21,833 bases of DNA from an uncultured Clostridium sp. Its GTDB lineage: Bacteria > Bacillota > Clostridia > TANB77 > CAG-508. A program made the translations under genes and the position numbers. A model generated the notes under the pieces. That model had not been told where the DNA came from. It saw only the letters and a program-made list of their open reading frames with translations, and did no database searches. How positions within the stretch are numbered: position 1 is the first letter of the stretch; every line of letters starts with the position of its first letter. Where the stretch lies: NCBI GenBank assembly GCA_900557045.1, contig USQY01000026.1:1-21833 (forward strand). Direction: 5' to 3'. Shown piece by piece: positions 1 to 6,550 of this stretch.

Positions 1-57
1 AATCTTACAATTTATTTTAGTTTTACAAACTATATTTTACTTTTACAATTCACCATT

Positions 58-423
58 TTATATATAAATTAATTCTTCAAAAATGATTTCTTCAACTGAA
101 TGCTTATAATTATTCATAACTCCTACCCATTTTATTGTGTCAGTATTTTTTAAGTTTTCATCAACAAGATTTTTTTCTAGCATTTGTTTCATAAGTATTT
201 CAAATCTTTCTTTAGCTTGTTTATCAGTATCTACAATATGTTTTCTTAAAGTATTATCCATAAACATTATAGTATATTCAGCTTTCTTATGTGTTTTTAA
301 ATGTTCTAGTCTTAAATGACCATACTTTCCAATTTGATAATCTTTTTCATATTCATCTTTTGTTAAATATAGATTAGGCAAATGATAATCTCCAACTTTG
401 TGATATGTAATTTTATTATTCAT
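58..423 (-). CDS. tnpV: TnpV-family transposon-encoded protein
   Basis: This 121-residue protein matches the TnpV family, the small accessory proteins of Tn4451/Tn4453-type clostridial transposons. Family-like stretches are the N-terminal KITYHKVGDYHLPNL, the IGKYGHLR segment, and the C-terminal WVGVMNNYKHSVEEII followed by ELIYI. The frame is open 36 codons further upstream. I start at the ATG ending at 423 because a GGAGGT Shine-Dalgarno site lies about 9 bases before it and homology begins there. The biochemical role of TnpV is not established; it is usually found near large serine recombinases and relaxases. None of those partners is in the window, so this is probably the edge or relic of an integrated element. 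It lies downstream of, and is co-oriented with, the small gene at 544-732. Family identification is confident; function is not. Confidence 0.85.
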   Translation of the reverse strand: MNNKITYHKVGDYHLPNLYLTKDEYEKDYQIGKYGHLRLEHLKTHKKAEYTIMFMDNTLRKHIVDTDKQAKERFEILMKQMLEKNLVDENLKNTDTIKWVGVMNNYKHSVEEIIFEELIYI

Positions 424-543
424 TTCTAAAAACCTCCATAAATTAATTTTCACTACAAATTTGACTAAATAATTTATATCTATATCTGACCATCTAATAT
501 AAAAAATTTTGGAAGAAGGTAATAAGAACAATTTTGTCCTTAT

Positions 544-732
544 TTAACTTCTCCCAAGGTGAAGGTTTTCACCCGGAACATTTGCGATGATAATAAAATC
601 ACTGCTTGTAAAGGAGTAGCACTTAATGTACTCATTAAAAGGCACACTATTGTGAGTGCATACATCCAACTGCACATGCGGATTGAATCTCTCGAGTTCT
701 GCCTTCATTTTCACAATACCGATATTCTCCAT
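544..732 (-). CDS. small mobile-element accessory protein, unknown function
   Basis: This is a 62-residue frame starting MENIGIVKMKAELERFNP and ending NVPGENLHLGRS. A GGAGGT site 6 bases upstream of the ATG supports the start. The frame stays open upstream and contains an MPGGTI segment just before this ATG, so a longer form starting near 783 is possible, but no ribosome site is visible there. The stretch is clearly richer in G+C than its neighbours (for example the Arg/Pro/Gly codons near the C-terminus), and it lies just upstream of tnpV on the same strand. Both points suggest it travelled with the transposon. I do not recognise the family. No signal peptide or membrane segment is visible. 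Its coding status rests on the ribosome site, the composition and the context. Confidence 0.55.
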   Translation of the reverse strand: MENIGIVKMKAELERFNPHVQLDVCTHNSVPFNEYIKCYSFTSSDFIIIANVPGENLHLGRS

Positions 733-870
733 GATTGTACCTCCTGGCATTTGCCATATAAGATGATTGATTTTTGAGCTCATAAAGTATGAACTACTAC
801 ATAAAATTGGGATTTTAGCAAATTTTACATAAAAATATGGTAGGCAAATTTTTAATAAAGTATGGTAAAT

Positions 871-899
871 TTGGAATAAATATGCTAAACTAGTAATAT
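871..899 (+). promoter_or_regulatory. predicted sigma-A promoter of the Fic gene, with TATGGTA repeats
   Basis: TTGGAA (871-876), 17-base spacer, TAATAT (894-899), about 20 bases before the Fic start codon. Just upstream and within the spacer the motif TATGGTA/TATGCTA recurs three times (near 836, 861 and 881), which could be an operator. The promoter is read from sequence; the operator is inference. Confidence 0.5.
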
Positions 900-919
900 A
901 AGAAGTGGAGGAAGAGATT

Positions 920-1651
920 ATGAAAATATCTATTGAAGTAATGCAAAAATTATCAAAAATAAAAAATTCAGTATATGATGCCATAAAAATAGAATATTTA
1001 TACCATTCTAATAAACTAGAGGGAAGTACTTTTAGCAAAGAGAATTTAATAGACTTATTAGAGCAAAGACAAGTTATAGGAGAACATTTTTTAGATGATG
1101 TTATAGAAACAAAAAATTCATTAGAATTATTTGATAAAGTTATAGACACATTAAACGAGCCTTTTGACAAATACTTATTATGGGATTGGCATAGAACATT
1201 AAAAAAAGGTAGTGTTGATGAGGAAATAGACAACATTGGAAAATGGAAAAAGTACGGAAATAGGTTATCTAAAACAGATTTAAAACTATGTGAGCCTCAT
1301 ATGGTTGAAAATAGCATATTTAACTTATTAGAAGATTGGAAAGAAAGTAAAAAAGATATATATGCAATAGCAGATTTTCATCAAAAATTTGAACATATAC
1401 ATCCTTTCCAAGATGGTAATGGTAGAATAGGCAGATTTATTATACTAAGACAATGTTTGGAAAATAATGTTGACTTAATTGCTATTGATGATGAATATAA
1501 TAAAGAATATAGAGATGCTTTATATAAAGCACAAACAACAGGAAAAATAGAGGAATTAGTTGAAGTATTCAAAAAGTGTCAAGCTAGACTTAATGAAAAA
1601 TTAAAAGATTATGAACAAATAATAATTCAGGTTTCAAATGAAGTAAATTAA
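920..1651 (+). CDS. Fic-domain protein (predicted AMP-transferase)
   Basis: Fic enzymes usually transfer AMP from ATP to a hydroxyl on a target protein. The 243-residue product carries the complete Fic motif HPFQDGNGRIGR at residues 161-172, with the catalytic His161. Near the N-terminus it has SNKLEG (residues 30-35), which fits the (S/T)xxxE(G/N) inhibitory helix. Together these suggest an auto-inhibited class II Fic whose inhibitory Glu is E34. No winged-helix or antitoxin domain is visible, and no separate antitoxin gene lies beside it. The frame opens at a GTG five codons earlier, but GGAGG at 907-911 sits 8 bases before the ATG at 920, so I use that start. It neighbours transposon remnants, so it may be an accessory gene acquired with them. 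The target protein cannot be told from sequence. Confidence 0.88.
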   Translation: MKISIEVMQKLSKIKNSVYDAIKIEYLYHSNKLEGSTFSKENLIDLLEQRQVIGEHFLDDVIETKNSLELFDKVIDTLNEPFDKYLLWDWHRTLKKGSVDEEIDNIGKWKKYGNRLSKTDLKLCEPHMVENSIFNLLEDWKESKKDIYAIADFHQKFEHIHPFQDGNGRIGRFIILRQCLENNVDLIAIDDEYNKEYRDALYKAQTTGKIEELVEVFKKCQARLNEKLKDYEQIIIQVSNEVN

Positions 1652-1786
1652 AATTTAATTGAATATGAGCGTGAAAAAATAATTCATTTTAGAATGGAAG
1701 TAATATTTGATAATTTTTAGGGAGTATGGACTTTTAAGTATTATTATAGTAAAATAAATTACAGTTTGAGAATAAGGAGTGAATAT

Positions 1787-2278
1787 ATGTTAAAAAAATA
1801 TTTGTTAGTGTTTTTAGTGTCTTTGGTACCACTTATAGAGTTGAGAGGGTCTGTGCCAATTGGATTAAGTACTATGTTAGGTGATCCATTACCTATAATT
1901 CCATTATATATTATTTGTATTTTGGGAAATATGTTGCCTGTGCCTGTAATATTCTTTTTTGCTAGAAAAGTTTTATTATGGGGGGCAGATAAAAAGTTTA
2001 TTGGTAAATTTTTTAGGTTTTGCATAGAAAAAGGTGAAAAAGGTGGCAAAAAGCTACAAGAAAAAGCTGGAAGGGGATTATATTTTGCATTATTCATATT
2101 TGTAGGAATTCCTTTACCAGGTACAGGTGCATGGACTGGAACTCTTGCGGCTAGCTTTTTAGATATGGATTTCAAAAAGAGTGTAATAGCAGTTATGGCA
2201 GGTGTTGTATTGGCAGGAATTATTATGGGACTTGCTTCAATGGGGATATTTGGAGCATTTGGAGCCATATTCAGTTAA
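1787..2278 (+). CDS. COG2426 family membrane protein (small multidrug-export-like)
   Basis: This 163-residue hydrophobic protein matches the COG2426 / Sm_multidrug_ex family. The first segment (about residues 4-20) leads into the conserved P-L-I-E-L-R-G-S-V-P-I-G block. A second membrane helix follows (about 35-60), then a charged cytoplasmic loop rich in Lys/Gly, then GIPLPGTGAWTG and one or two further helices to the C-terminus. Despite the family name, transport of drugs is not well demonstrated, so the function should be treated as unknown. The start is the ATG at 1787: AAGGAG lies 7 bases upstream at 1774-1779, whereas the in-frame start 7 codons earlier has no ribosome site. It stands alone on the plus strand between the Fic gene and an A-rich spacer. 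Confidence 0.82.
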   Translation: MLKKYLLVFLVSLVPLIELRGSVPIGLSTMLGDPLPIIPLYIICILGNMLPVPVIFFFARKVLLWGADKKFIGKFFRFCIEKGEKGGKKLQEKAGRGLYFALFIFVGIPLPGTGAWTGTLAASFLDMDFKKSVIAVMAGVVLAGIIMGLASMGIFGAFGAIFS

Positions 2279-2344
2279 AAATCTTCGTAGTTATTTTTAT
2301 AAAATTTGTAATTATAAAAGCAGTAAATATGAAATAAATAGCAA

Positions 2345-2512
2345 ACATGTAGTGAAAATCAAAAAATAAAATTAAAATAAAAAAATAAAATTAAAATAAA
2401 AAAGATAGAAAATAAAAAATAAAATTAAAATTAAAATGATGGAAATTAAAAAATAAAATAAAAATTAATAAAAGATAGAAATCAAAAAATAAAAATCAAA
2501 AATTTAAAAAAT
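2345..2512. repeat. A-rich simple-sequence tract
   Basis: About 165 bases are built almost only of A and T on this strand, from irregular units such as AAAATAAAATTAAAAT. A longer unit of the type GATAGAAATCAAAAAATAAA recurs three times with variations. It looks like slippage-expanded intergenic DNA between COG2426 and yqeG. No gene or clear promoter is seen in it. Confidence 0.75.
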
Positions 2513-2531
2513 GAGATATTAGGTGAGTAAG

Positions 2532-3062
2532 ATGTTTAAATATTTATATCCATATGAATATGTAGAAAGTGTATTTTCTATTAATTATGAGAAATTATAT
2601 CAAATGGGCTATAGAGGTATTATATTTGATATAGATAATACATTAGTACCACACGGAAAAGATTCAACAAAAGAAGTTGATAATTTATTTCAAGTTATTC
2701 ATAGAATTGGATTTAAAACATTGTTATTATCAAATAATAATGAAAACAGAGTTAAAAGTTTCTTGAAAAATATTGATTCAGAATATATATGTGATGCTGA
2801 AAAACCTAATATAGAAGGTTATGTGAAAGCTATTGAAATTCTTAATCTAAAAAAAGCAGAAATAGTATATATAGGTGATCAAGTTTTTACAGATATATTA
2901 GGTGCTAATAAGGTTGGAATTGATAATATATTAGTAAAATATATAGGATTTTATGATGATGGTAAAAAAGGCATAAAAAGAAATTTGGAAAAATTAATAC
3001 TTAAATTATATAGTAAAAGTAAAAAATATCAGAACAGAATAGGCGATATACAAAAAAAGTAA
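2532..3062 (+). CDS. yqeG: YqeG-family HAD IIIA phosphatase
   Basis: This 176-residue protein belongs to the YqeG subgroup of the HAD superfamily. Such enzymes use an Asp nucleophile to hydrolyse phosphate esters; the substrate of YqeG is not firmly known. The nucleophile motif DIDNT is at residues 33-37, motif II is the LLLSNN stretch, and the acidic motif is GDQVFTDI. The N-terminal YLYPYEYVESVF is typical of YqeG. I start at the ATG at 2532 (AGGTGA 5 bases upstream) rather than the GTG three codons before. The last 15 codons lie in the first copy of a 40-bp tandem duplication, and the stop codon falls at the junction with the second copy. The VanW-domain gene follows 52 bases later and is probably co-transcribed. 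Confidence 0.88.
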   Translation: MFKYLYPYEYVESVFSINYEKLYQMGYRGIIFDIDNTLVPHGKDSTKEVDNLFQVIHRIGFKTLLLSNNNENRVKSFLKNIDSEYICDAEKPNIEGYVKAIEILNLKKAEIVYIGDQVFTDILGANKVGIDNILVKYIGFYDDGKKGIKRNLEKLILKLYSKSKKYQNRIGDIQKK

Positions 3063-3097
3063 AAAATATCAGAACAGAATAGGTGATATACAAAAAG
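3018..3097 (+). repeat. 40-bp tandem duplication at the yqeG 3' end
   Basis: Two adjacent copies (3018-3057 and 3058-3097) differ at only two positions. Each begins AGTAAAAAATATCAG. Since 40 is not a multiple of three, the second copy is read in another frame and supplies the yqeG stop TAA at 3060-3062. Deleting one copy would let the frame run through GAG GAG GAA ATA TAA, ending 3 bases before the next gene's ATG. Confidence 0.9.
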
Positions 3098-3114
3098 AGG
3101 AGGAAATATAAGAA

Positions 3115-3948
3115 ATGTCAGAAAATAAGAAAAAACTTTTTTGTGAGATTAACCCTGTTTGTTTTGCAATTTCTGAACAAAAGGAAATTTACAAACGACA
3201 TGTGCAAAATTTATTAAGTAAAGAGAAATTTGCAAAAATAGTACAAAGTGAAAAAATGCCTAATATTATTTCAAGCCGTAGTTCAAATTTGATTAAAAGA
3301 GGAAAAGGCATTGATATAAAACTTCAACAGAATAAAGCAGTTAATATAGAATTAGCATGTAGTAAAATTAATGGAATGGTAATTCATCCAGGTGAAGTAT
3401 TTTCCTTTTGGAAGACAGTAGGAAAAACAACAAAAAGAAAAGGATATAAAGCTGGTCGTATAATAGTAGGAAATAAAATAGAACCAGGAATAGGAGGTGG
3501 ACTTTGTAATTTAGCAAACACTATTCATTGGTTGGTTTTGCATAGTCCGTTAGAAGTAACAGAGTTTCATAAACATTCTGATGCATTAGCACCAGATGAA
3601 GGTAAAAGACTTCCTTTTAATTCAGGAACATCAGTTAGTTATAATAATCTTGATTACAGATTTAAAAATACTACCAATCAAGATATTCAAATTTCTATAT
3701 GGTGTGAGAATGAAAAATTATATGGGGAACTAAGAAGTGAAAAAGAGTTCCCATGGAGTTATGAGTTAGTTGAAGAAAATCATCATTTCAAGAAAAGCGG
3801 AGATAAGTTTTATAGGAATTCTAAAATATATAGAGAAATTACTGATAAGTCAACAGGTAATGTTATAGAAAAAGAACTTATATTAGATAATCATTCAGAA
3901 GTTATGTATGACTATTCTTTAATTCCTCAAGAATTAATAAGAGCATAA
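3115..3948 (+). CDS. VanW-domain protein
   Basis: The 277-residue product contains a VanW domain. The core runs from about residue 85 to 200 and includes HPGEVFSFWKTVG, GYKAGRIIVG and the hallmark GIGGGLCNLANTIHW, followed by TEFHKHSDALAP. VanW domains are widespread in Gram-positives, often linked to the cell envelope and, in some vancomycin-resistance clusters, of unknown role. No signal peptide or membrane helix is visible, so the protein appears cytosolic or is exported by an unrecognised route. The ribosome site GAGGAGG is about 11 bases upstream of the ATG. It lies inside what would have been the end of yqeG before the tandem duplication. There is no vanH/A/X or two-component system nearby, so this alone is not evidence of glycopeptide resistance. 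Confidence 0.87.
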   Translation: MSENKKKLFCEINPVCFAISEQKEIYKRHVQNLLSKEKFAKIVQSEKMPNIISSRSSNLIKRGKGIDIKLQQNKAVNIELACSKINGMVIHPGEVFSFWKTVGKTTKRKGYKAGRIIVGNKIEPGIGGGLCNLANTIHWLVLHSPLEVTEFHKHSDALAPDEGKRLPFNSGTSVSYNNLDYRFKNTTNQDIQISIWCENEKLYGELRSEKEFPWSYELVEENHHFKKSGDKFYRNSKIYREITDKSTGNVIEKELILDNHSEVMYDYSLIPQELIRA

Positions 3949-3964
3949 AAGTATTAGATATGCT

Positions 3965-4056
3965 AAAATTAATTTAAGTAATAAAATAAAATTAATCTAA
4001 GTAATAAAATAAAATTAATCTAAGCAATAAAATAAAACTAATCCAAGTAATAAATC
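3965..4056. repeat. 23-bp tandem repeat, about four copies
   Basis: The unit AAGTAATAAAATAAAATTAA plus TCT begins at 3976, 3999, 4022 and 4045 (last copy partial), with a partial unit before. The first two full copies are identical and the third has three changes. The copies are contiguous with no spacers. Apart from this repeat and the hairpin at 4090-4123, the gap 3949-4268 shows nothing else I can support. Confidence 0.85.
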
Positions 4057-4089
4057 AAAAGTCAATCAGTTAATAAGAACATAGAAATA

Positions 4090-4123
4090 TAGACCTACTA
4101 AAAAATAAGTTTTAGTAGGTCTA
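4090..4123. terminator. bidirectional hairpin between convergent genes
   Basis: A perfect 14-bp stem (TAGACCTACTAAAA at 4090-4103 with 4110-4123) closes a 6-base loop. It sits between the ends of the VanW-domain gene and the convergent gene at 4269-4937. The T-run on the plus side comes only about 18 bases later, so terminator strength is uncertain. Confidence 0.55.
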
Positions 4124-4268
4124 ATATTATATTAAGTTGCATTTTTTTATTGTCGTATTTTTTTATTCTTTTATTCTTTTCTTGTTTCACTCAAAGATAA
4201 AATATACATATAAAAAATGTACATAAATGTACATAGTTATAAACAGTTGTGAAAATACATTTTTCAAA

Positions 4269-4937
4269 TTAGTTTTTCATATAATCATATACCTTGTTAA
4301 TTTGTTCACTAAAAGTACCATCAAATTGATTCTCAAAAAAAGCACTACCAATAGTAAAAGCCCATGGGTTAGCATCTTTAACTTCATTTAATCTAGCAAA
4401 ACTATTTATACTACCAGCGAGGCAAACAGGAGCATGTACATGTGATACAAATTCTTTATTAAGAACAACAGGGTCTCCTGTATATCTATAACCCAATAAA
4501 TCAAATCCATAAACACCTTTTTCAAGGTATTTATTGGCTTCACATATCATATCATCAATGCCACCTTCCAAAATAGAAGGACGGCAAGTTACTTTTCCAA
4601 CAAATGGCATATATTTAAGATTATTCTTTTTACAAAAATCATTAACAGAATCAAAAAATATGGTCCCCATAAGAATATCACATCCACATTCTAAAGCCAT
4701 TTTTGCACCTTCTATACATTCGTCCTCTGTGTATTCTACTACTTCTAGAAAAGTGGTTTTACCACTTTTTTTCATATATGCATATAAATTTTTCATTTGT
4801 TCTAAAGGAAGATTTTTTTCCTTAAATCCCCAAAATTTTGCTTTTGAATTTTTACATTGTTCAAATATTTCATAAGCGTTTTCTACAGTACAATCATTAT
4901 ATGTTAGCATTACTATTAGTTCTGGATTATTGTTCAT
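4269..4937 (-). CDS. predicted TIM-barrel (beta/alpha)8 protein, function unknown
   Basis: This 222-residue protein shows the strand/helix rhythm of a TIM barrel: beta-strands at LIVMLTYND, FWGFKE, TTFLEVVEY, CDILMGTIFFD, YMPFVGKV, VYGFDLLGYRYTGDP and APVCLAGSI. The C-terminal pair CLAGSINSFARL and AFTIGSAFFE resembles the phosphate-binding loops of the HisA/TrpF/aldolase-type barrels. Acidic residues at strand ends (the Asp of TYND, the Glu residues of FLEVVEY, the Asp of GFDLLG) could be catalytic. I cannot name the enzyme; a phosphosugar epimerase or aldolase is a reasonable but unproven guess. The ribosome site AAAGGAAC precedes the ATG. It is a single-gene unit with its own promoter at 4975-5003 and converges on the VanW-domain gene. 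Confidence 0.72.
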   Translation of the reverse strand: MNNNPELIVMLTYNDCTVENAYEIFEQCKNSKAKFWGFKEKNLPLEQMKNLYAYMKKSGKTTFLEVVEYTEDECIEGAKMALECGCDILMGTIFFDSVNDFCKKNNLKYMPFVGKVTCRPSILEGGIDDMICEANKYLEKGVYGFDLLGYRYTGDPVVLNKEFVSHVHAPVCLAGSINSFARLNEVKDANPWAFTIGSAFFENQFDGTFSEQINKVYDYMKN

Positions 4938-4974
4938 ATTATAGTTCCTTTCATGTTGAAAATATCATGGTAAG

Positions 4975-5003
4975 AGTATACTATAAAAATGTGAATATGG
5001 CAA
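4975..5003 (-). promoter_or_regulatory. predicted sigma-A promoter of the TIM-barrel gene
   Basis: On the minus strand, TTGCCA (5003-4998), a 17-base spacer and TATACT (4980-4975) lie about 40 bases before the start codon. The dispersed GGGGACGTTT repeat begins only 8 bases upstream of the -35 box. Confidence 0.65.
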
Positions 5004-5010
5004 GGGAGGA

Positions 5011-5052
5011 TTGGGGACGTTTATTATTGGACATTTTTGTCCTACTTGGGAC
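5011..5052 (+). repeat. dispersed GGGGACGTTT repeat, copy A
   Basis: The fullest of four copies in the window. It opens TTGGGGACGTTTATTATTGG, continues with GGACATTTTTGTCC (a small hairpin with a 5-bp stem GGACA/TGTCC), and ends TTGGGACAG. The GGGAC/GTCC pairing style resembles REP-like elements associated with REP-type (RAYT) transposases; no such transposase is in the window. Confidence 0.75.
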
Positions 5053-5097
5053 AGATGTTATGATTTAATTAATTTTAAAAATGAAAGTAGATAATTA

Positions 5098-5160
5098 AAG
5101 AACTAATAATTGCATTTGGTTAAATAGCCAATAATTAAATTGGCTTATTGGTTCTTTTTG
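5098..5160 (+). terminator. orphan intrinsic terminator-like structure
   Basis: The outer stem AAGAACTAATAA (5098-5109) pairs with TTATTGGTTCTT (5145-5156, one G-U). An inner 7-bp stem AGCCAAT/ATTGGCT (5126-5145) overlaps its right arm by one base. TTTTT follows directly at 5155-5159. No plus-strand gene lies upstream, so it may end a small RNA or be the remnant of a lost gene. The gap 4938-5328 holds this, the repeat at 5011, two promoters and the hairpin at 5213. Confidence 0.5.
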
Positions 5161-5176
5161 ACTTTTATGTTATAAT
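5148..5176 (+). promoter_or_regulatory. predicted extended -10 promoter upstream of the ISLre2-like remnant
   Basis: TGTTATAAT (5168-5176) is an extended -10 element; a weak TTGGTT sits 17 bases upstream at 5148-5153, within the terminator-like hairpin. It would drive the transposase remnant at 5329. Confidence 0.45.
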
Positions 5177-5212
5177 CTAGACAGAAATAAAAAATATTAG
5201 TTATTGTAAAAT

Positions 5213-5251
5213 ATAAGTAGGCAAAATGAACATAAAATTTTGTCTACTTAT
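5213..5251 (+). other. leader hairpin before transposase remnant
   Basis: ATAAGTAGGCAAAAT (5213-5227) pairs with 5237-5251 over 15 bp with one G-U pair and a 9-base loop, then an (AT)n run. There is no T-run, so it is more likely an element end or a structure that shields the transposase start from read-through than a terminator. Confidence 0.45.
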
Positions 5252-5328
5252 ATATATATATATTGAAAAAACATAGATAATCCAATACAATGTGGTTGAA
5301 CAAAAACACAAAAGAAAGGAAAATATCT

Positions 5329-5403
5329 ATGTTTGAAGAAATTGTAACAAAAAATGGATTAAAATTCAATAATTTGGAGAAAAAAATTTATAAATTTGTG
5401 TAG
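5329..5403 (+). pseudogene. N-terminal remnant, probable ISLre2-family transposase
   Basis: An ATG with an upstream AAAGGA site opens a 24-codon frame, MFEEIVTKNGLKFNNLEKKI then YKFV, and stops at TAG. The frame resembles the N-terminus of ISLre2-family transposases as I remember them. The stop lies in the first bases of the 65-bp inverted-repeat arm that begins at 5399. On the far side of the insertion (from 6616) the sequence can be read as IGKNLRYD before stops appear, which would fit the continuation of the same protein. The rest of the transposase (roughly 400 or more residues) is absent. I infer an ISLre2 gene that was interrupted and then largely deleted. The family call is from memory of short motifs only. 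Confidence 0.45.
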
Positions 5404-5463
5404 GTTTGTCAAACATATGTCATACTTATTTGATATCACTAGTGTTGAAATACCTGTTATGAT
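5399..5463 (+). repeat. left arm of a 65-bp inverted repeat
   Basis: It begins TGTAGGTTTGTCAAACATAT and ends at GTTATGAT. It is the reverse complement of 6551-6615 with a single mismatch. Its inner end directly abuts the IS256-type terminal repeat at 5464. Confidence 0.9.
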
Positions 5464-5561
5464 GAGAGTATCGAAAAGTTTGTGTAAACTTTAAACTTCT
5501 TATGATATAAAACATAAATATGAAAAAATTTATTTATGTTTTTAACTAAAATTAATATAAA

Positions 5562-5581
5562 TGACAAATTTAAATTTGTCA
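5562..5581. repeat. perfect 20-bp palindrome
   Basis: TGACAAATTTAAATTTGTCA reads the same on both strands. It lies in the 3' non-coding part of the IS256-type element, ten bases before the hairpin at 5591-5630. Its role is unknown. Confidence 0.7.
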
Positions 5582-5590
5582 AGGTATGAT

Positions 5591-5630
5591 TTTTAAGCCT
5601 GCTGAAATTTCGATTTTAGCAGGCTTAAAA
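5591..5630. terminator. strong hairpin after the IS256 transposase
   Basis: TTTTAAGCCTGCTGAAAT (5591-5608) pairs with 5613-5630 (18 bp, one G-U). On the plus strand it is followed within about ten bases by CCTTTTTTC, so it best fits a terminator of transcription entering from outside. It also closes the minus-strand transposase unit. Confidence 0.6.
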
Positions 5631-5645
5631 TTAGCCTTTTTTCGA

Positions 5646-6435
5646 TTAGTCAATAATAACCTTATCTGGAAAATAAATATTTAATTCTGCCAATGTTACA
5701 CCCAAATTTGCGTATCTACTAGTCCATTTTTCAATAATCATTTGAGTTGATAAATACATACTTTTTTCTAATGCTTGAACCGTTGGAAATACTCGTCTTC
5801 CTTTATTTAATCTTTTGTAACAATTATTTAAACTTTCTATTGCATTTGTTGTATACATAATTTTTCTTGTTTGTGGTCCATATTTGAAGAATGGCTGTAC
5901 ATTATCCCAATTATTTTCCCAATTTTCTAATGAAACTTTTCTTTTTGACCATTTTTCTTTTAACTCCTGTAAATTGCTATATGCTTCGTCTTCACTTGAT
6001 GCTGTATATATTAACTTCAAATCTTGTGCTAATTCTTTTCTATCTTTGTACGAAACATATTTCAATGTATTTCTAATTAAATGTACTATACAACATTGAA
6101 ATTCAGTCTTTGGATATACTGTTGCTATTGCTTCTTTTAATCCTTTTAAGCCATCTGCACACATTATTAGAATATCCTTTAATCCTCGATTTTTAAATTC
6201 ATTAAGTACACTCATCCAATATTTTGCACTTTCTGAATCTCCTATGTAAAATCCAAGTATTTCTTTTTCTCCTTCCATTGTTACTCCTAATGCTATATAT
6301 ACGGCTTTTTTCACTACAACTCCATTTTCTTTAACACTAAAATATGTTGCATCTACAAATACTATTGCATATTGCTCATTTAATTGTCTTTGCTTCCATT
6401 CTTGTTTCTTCACTTATTTTTTCTCTTTTTGCCAT
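5646..6435 (-). pseudogene. IS256-family transposase, internal deletion plus frameshift
   Basis: The catalytic part is intact. Numbered from the GTG at 6413 there are 255 residues with the DDE acids in FVDATYF (D21), CADGLKG (D87) and TTNAIES (E193), plus the C/H motif CCIVH just after the second Asp. Full-length IS256 transposases have about 400 residues, so roughly 130-150 N-terminal residues, including the DNA-binding region, are missing. The original start is visible: GGAGG 8 bases before an ATG ending at 6435 gives MAKREKISEETR, a typical IS256 N-terminus. That is in a different frame and joins the catalytic domain after only about 12 codons. So the N-terminal domain was deleted out of frame. 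The GTG at 6413 has no convincing ribosome site, and a functional product is unlikely. Confidence 0.85.
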
Positions 6436-6550
6436 ATAAAAAACCTCCTTATGACATTTATATAATATCATAAGAAGGTGTATTTTTAAACTTTACACAA
6501 ATTTTTCTATATACTCTTTAGAAATATATAAGTAGTTAAAGTTCAAAATT

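Larger units (their letters stand above)
5464..6516 (-). mobile_element. internally deleted IS256-family insertion sequence
   Basis: The ends are imperfect terminal inverted repeats. Left reads GAGAGTATCGAAAAGTTTGT, then GTAAA (from 5464). Right, on the minus strand from 6516, reads GAGTATATAGAAAAATTTGT, then GTAAA. They agree at most of about 32 positions. Inside lies a minus-strand transposase pseudogene. At about 1.05 kb the element is shorter than full-length relatives (about 1.3-1.5 kb), fitting an internal deletion. I see no 8-9 bp target duplication beside these ends. It cannot move by itself, but its ends look intact enough to be moved in trans. Confidence 0.72.

Noticed and set aside
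544..1236. A 230-codon minus-strand frame that extends through the start of the Fic gene
   Set aside because: Most of it is antisense to the well-supported Fic gene and has no start signal. Only the last 62 codons, after a GGAGGT site, look real.
1759..2268. A 169-codon minus-strand frame
   Set aside because: Antisense shadow of the COG2426 membrane-protein gene, which has clear family motifs and a good ribosome site.
3115..3948. Vancomycin-resistance determinant
   Set aside because: A lone VanW-domain gene without vanH, vanA/B, vanX or regulators is common in Clostridia and does not indicate resistance.
3965..4056. Possible CRISPR array
   Set aside because: The 23-bp units are directly adjacent with no spacers, so it is a simple tandem repeat. 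No cas genes are present.
4534..5068. Plus-strand frames over the TIM-barrel gene and the dispersed repeat
   Set aside because: They are antisense to a gene with recognisable barrel strands and a promoter, and have no ribosome sites of their own.
5884..6099. Plus-strand short frames inside the IS256 region
   Set aside because: Opposite strand to the catalytic domain with conserved DDE residues.
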